Positions 61,957-64,000 of a DNA stretch of 64,000 nt are shown here, in pieces. Origin of the DNA: Loktanella fryxellensis (lineage in GTDB: Bacteria; Pseudomonadota; Alphaproteobacteria; Rhodobacterales; Rhodobacteraceae); the NCBI RefSeq assembly GCF_900110065.1, contig NZ_FOCI01000006.1:112192-176191 (forward strand), in the 5' to 3' direction. The notes beneath the pieces were generated by a model. The model made no database searches, had not been told where the DNA came from, and saw only the letters and a program-made list of their open reading frames with translations. How positions within the stretch are numbered: the stretch's first letter is position 1; the number at the start of each line of letters is the position of its first letter. Made by a program: the position numbers and the translations under genes.

Positions 61957-63637
61957 TCATGACACGCACGACGCTTTGCCTGTCTTGATGCAAAGCCGCA
62001 TCCACATGTCCCACTGTCGCGCGAGCGCATGGATCTGGTTCTCGGCGTCCTGAATGGCCTGCTTCGGTGACCTGCCGCCGAACACGGCGTCGTGGATTGC
62101 CTGACCCAGCGTCCGTTTGATCGGGTTGAACGCGGGGGGTCGGCGGGCGGGACCACGTCACCAGTTCGTTCCGGCGGGCCATCTGGTCGACCATCCGCAC
62201 GATGGGGGGAGGAGGCCAGCGCCTGCGGATCGGCACAGACGGACAACCGGGGGGCGACGGGAGCGCCGTTCTTGACGTGGGCCTTCATGGCCTCCGGCGA
62301 CACCATCCATGCGACGGCGTCGATGATCTGTTGCTGCCGCGCCGGGTCGACGGGTGCCGGGATCGTCATGAGGAAACCGCAGCCTGGGCCGGGGGGCGAC
62401 AGATATGCGACGCGCCGGGCCACGCGGGAGCTCAGCTCATGCTCGAACCGGGCGGCGCGCATCGTCCAGCAACAGGCCATGCCAGCCTGCCCGGACATGA
62501 AGCAGGCGATCCGCCTTTCCCAGTCCATCGTCGCGATATCGGAGGGCGACACTTCGACGAGCGGCTTCATGCAGTCGATGACTTCGAGCGAATCCGGCGT
62601 GTCGACCTGCAGCTTCAACAGTTCGAACCGGTCGTAGCGCCAGCTGTCCTGATTGTGCAGCGGCATGTCGGTGATCGTCCTCTGGCAGGCGGCCAGGAAG
62701 AACATGAACGAATGGGCGATCGGCATGCCGCGCTGGCCGTTCCGGGCGATACCATAGAGTTCGCTGCCGGGGCGGTGCAGCACCCGCGCGGCCCGGATCG
62801 TGTCGTCGAAGGTCGCGGGATAGGCCAGCACCTTCTGCTCGACCAGATCCCGTCGCACGGCCAGAATGTCGATCGTGCAATACAGCGGGATGCCATACTG
62901 CGTGCCGTTCCAGTTGCCCGTCTCCCAGGCGGAGGGGTGGAAGTCGAACGCGTTGATCGGCGCGTCCGTCAGCAGATCGACCAGCGGGGCCAGCAGCCCC
63001 TGTTCGGCGAACTCTCCCAGCCAGGGCATGTTCACCGCCATGACGTCTTGGGCGGGCGTGGTGCTTTGCCCCGTTGCGCGGGCGCTGGGGTGCAGGGCGG
63101 GCGGGCGTTGCATGTCGAAGCTGCTCTTGCGGCCCAGATCGTTGCGGAAATCCGACCACATGTTGCGCAGCGCGGCGAAGTGGTTGTCGTCGTTCAGCGG
63201 GAACCGGATGTCGTTCGGCACCGCACCCACCCTGTCCCGGGCTGGACGGGGAGATGATCTGCGACGCGAAACAGCTGCCGCTGAAGTAGTATTCGTTGGC
63301 CGCCGTGCCCTTGCGCAGACCGAAGGTCTTGGTCAGATGCGCCTTGACGTCGTTGGCAGAGCCCGTGAACGCGGTCAGCAGCCGGTCCGTCGGGCACAGG
63401 ACATGGGTCTTGAGCCCGCGACCGCGCGGGACCGTGCGGATCAGATCGTCCGCGATCATCTTTGTCACCATGCGGTTGCCGGTGCCATAGGTACATGGGC
63501 CAGCGTGATCAGGCCCGATTTGTCGATTGGGCTGTCCGCAGGTGGGCATCGACCAGTTCGAGCACGATGTTCCAGTAGACGTCGGGCTTTGCATCGGGCA
63601 GGCCCGCGTCGAAGGGCTGCACCGCCACCTCCGACAT
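61957..63637 (-). pseudogene. Winged-helix / extracellular solute-binding fusion protein, multiply frameshifted
   Basis: Read from MSEVAVQPFDAGLPDAKPD, the product has an N-terminal MarR-like winged helix (YWNIVLELVDAHLRT, ITLAHVPMAPATA, MVTKMIADDLIRTVPRGRG, THVLCPTDRLLTAF). A family 1 solute-binding domain follows (NDDNHFAALRNMWSDFRNDLG, VNMPWLGEFAEQGLL, CFMSGQAGMACCWTMRAARFE, DAVAWMVSPEAMKAHVKNGAPVAP). The frame changes near 63515, 63480, 63240, 62200 and 62150. The end (FNPIKRTLGQAIHDAVFGG to SCVS) is at 61957. No signal peptide is present. At least five frameshifts show real decay. The intact relatives, which I recall only loosely, would be one-component sensors. Confidence 0.72.
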
Positions 63638-63679
63638 CCGTGTGGTCGCGTTCACCCCAGCCGGGAAGTCGACAGCCCC

Positions 63680-64000
63680 GTCCTGCCGGACCTCTGAGGG
63701 CCAAGACAGCGGCACCGTTACCGCAGACGGCGCCTACGACCCGGGGCTTCGCCCGTTCAGGGCTGAATTGATCCACTGGATCAATTCCGAGACGCCCTTC
63801 ACCCCGCCGCTGCCATAGCGCCATCATCGCACACGGTGGCACTGCGATCATCCCGATCCGCAAGAACGGTCGGCCATGGAAGGAAGACTGCCCAGCCGCC
63901 CGGGCGCGCAATGAAACCCTGCGCGCCACACGTCACTATGGTCGGGCATTCTGGAAGCGGTGGACCGGATGCCACGCCCGCAGCCGCGCCGAAGCCAAGA
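63680..64000 (+). mobile_element. IS5-type transposase relic, interrupted and cut by the window edge
   Basis: Fragments of a DDE transposase are visible: VLPDL at about 63681, then EGQDSGTVTADGAYD ending at 63740, then after a 60-bp insert RRCHSAIIAHGGTAIIPIRK from about 63805. It continues through NGRPWKEDCPAARARNETLR and GRAFWKRWTGCHARSRAEAK to the edge. GTVTADGAYD and the HxRSRxEAK region hold the second Asp and the Glu of the DDE triad in IS5-group transposases. The insert, an early deletion and frame changes make it non-functional. Its start overlaps the edge of the decayed solute-binding gene. Confidence 0.7.
63741..63800. repeat. 60-bp palindromic insert inside the transposase relic
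   Basis: The insert separates GAYD from RRCH of the transposase. It contains the hairpin GGGC-TTC-GCCC (63744-63754) and the perfect palindrome GAATTGATCCA-C-TGGATCAATTC (63765-63787; 11-bp arms, one central base). It is AT-richer in the middle than its surroundings. A short mobile palindromic repeat is the likely explanation. Confidence 0.55.

Noticed and set aside
63509..63715. Start of the winged-helix fusion at the ATG at 63715
   Set aside because: The first 26 residues from that ATG lie over the transposase relic on the other strand; MSEVAVQPFDAG at 63637 is the more natural beginning.

Overview
The window is GC-rich DNA of about 65% G+C by eye. It reads as an alphaproteobacterium, most likely a marine Rhodobacteraceae (Roseobacter-type). 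That is inferred from gene style and content: an RpiR-controlled inositol operon, many ABC transporters, PstSCAB-PhoU-PhoB, an AmiC/AmiR-linked formamidase operon and a vanadium haloperoxidase. No rRNA, tRNA or CRISPR array was found.

Layout. (1) 1-13.8 kb: an inositol regulon. A leftward operon encodes a Gfo/Idh/MocA dehydrogenase, an IolG-like dehydrogenase, a ketose 3-epimerase-like protein and a truncated GH3 glycosidase. A divergent RpiR regulator is followed by a sugar ABC transporter and iolC (fused to an aldolase-like domain), iolD, iolE and iolB. Two copies of a GGAA-N6-TTCC(T) site flank the regulator gene. (2) 13.8-20.4 kb: a TolC-like / RND / adaptor efflux operon with a divergent TetR gene. 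(3) 20.5-26.1 kb: a GMC oxidoreductase, a small HEXXH protein, and an exported vanadium haloperoxidase overlapping a CRTAC1/UnbV-type protein. (4) 26.2-32.2 kb: four genes overlapping by 4 bp each, encoding a CHASE3-GAF hybrid kinase with three receivers, CheR, a receiver-less CheB and a REC-kinase. There is no chemoreceptor, CheA or CheW. (5) 32.2-43.7 kb: a putative acid-sugar cluster (DapA-like, PdxA2-like, DUF1537 kinase, GntR, iron ADH, BNR/sialidase-like) next to an Opp/Dpp-type transporter whose binding-protein gene has a one-base frameshift. (6) 43.9-46.9 kb: a small RHH protein, then a decayed block (VOC gene with a nonsense codon, gluconate-dehydrogenase-like small and large subunit pseudogenes) ending in a strong terminator. 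(7) 47.0-53.3 kb: pstS-C-A-B-phoU-phoB behind tandem PHO boxes. (8) 53.3-61.8 kb: an amide-sensing operon (AmiC, ANTAR-type AmiR, two permeases, binding protein, formamidase, double ATPase) preceded by a terminator-like hairpin. (9) 61.9-64.0 kb: a heavily frameshifted gene for a winged-helix/solute-binding fusion, and an IS5-type transposase relic carrying a 60-bp palindromic insert.

Most genes form tight operons with ATGA overlaps, so each block can be read as one functional unit. The points most worth following up are the receptor-less CheR/CheB-kinase module, the haloperoxidase-CRTAC1 pair, the acid-sugar cluster with its operator inside the promoter spacer, the amide antitermination leader and the palindromic insert at the right edge.
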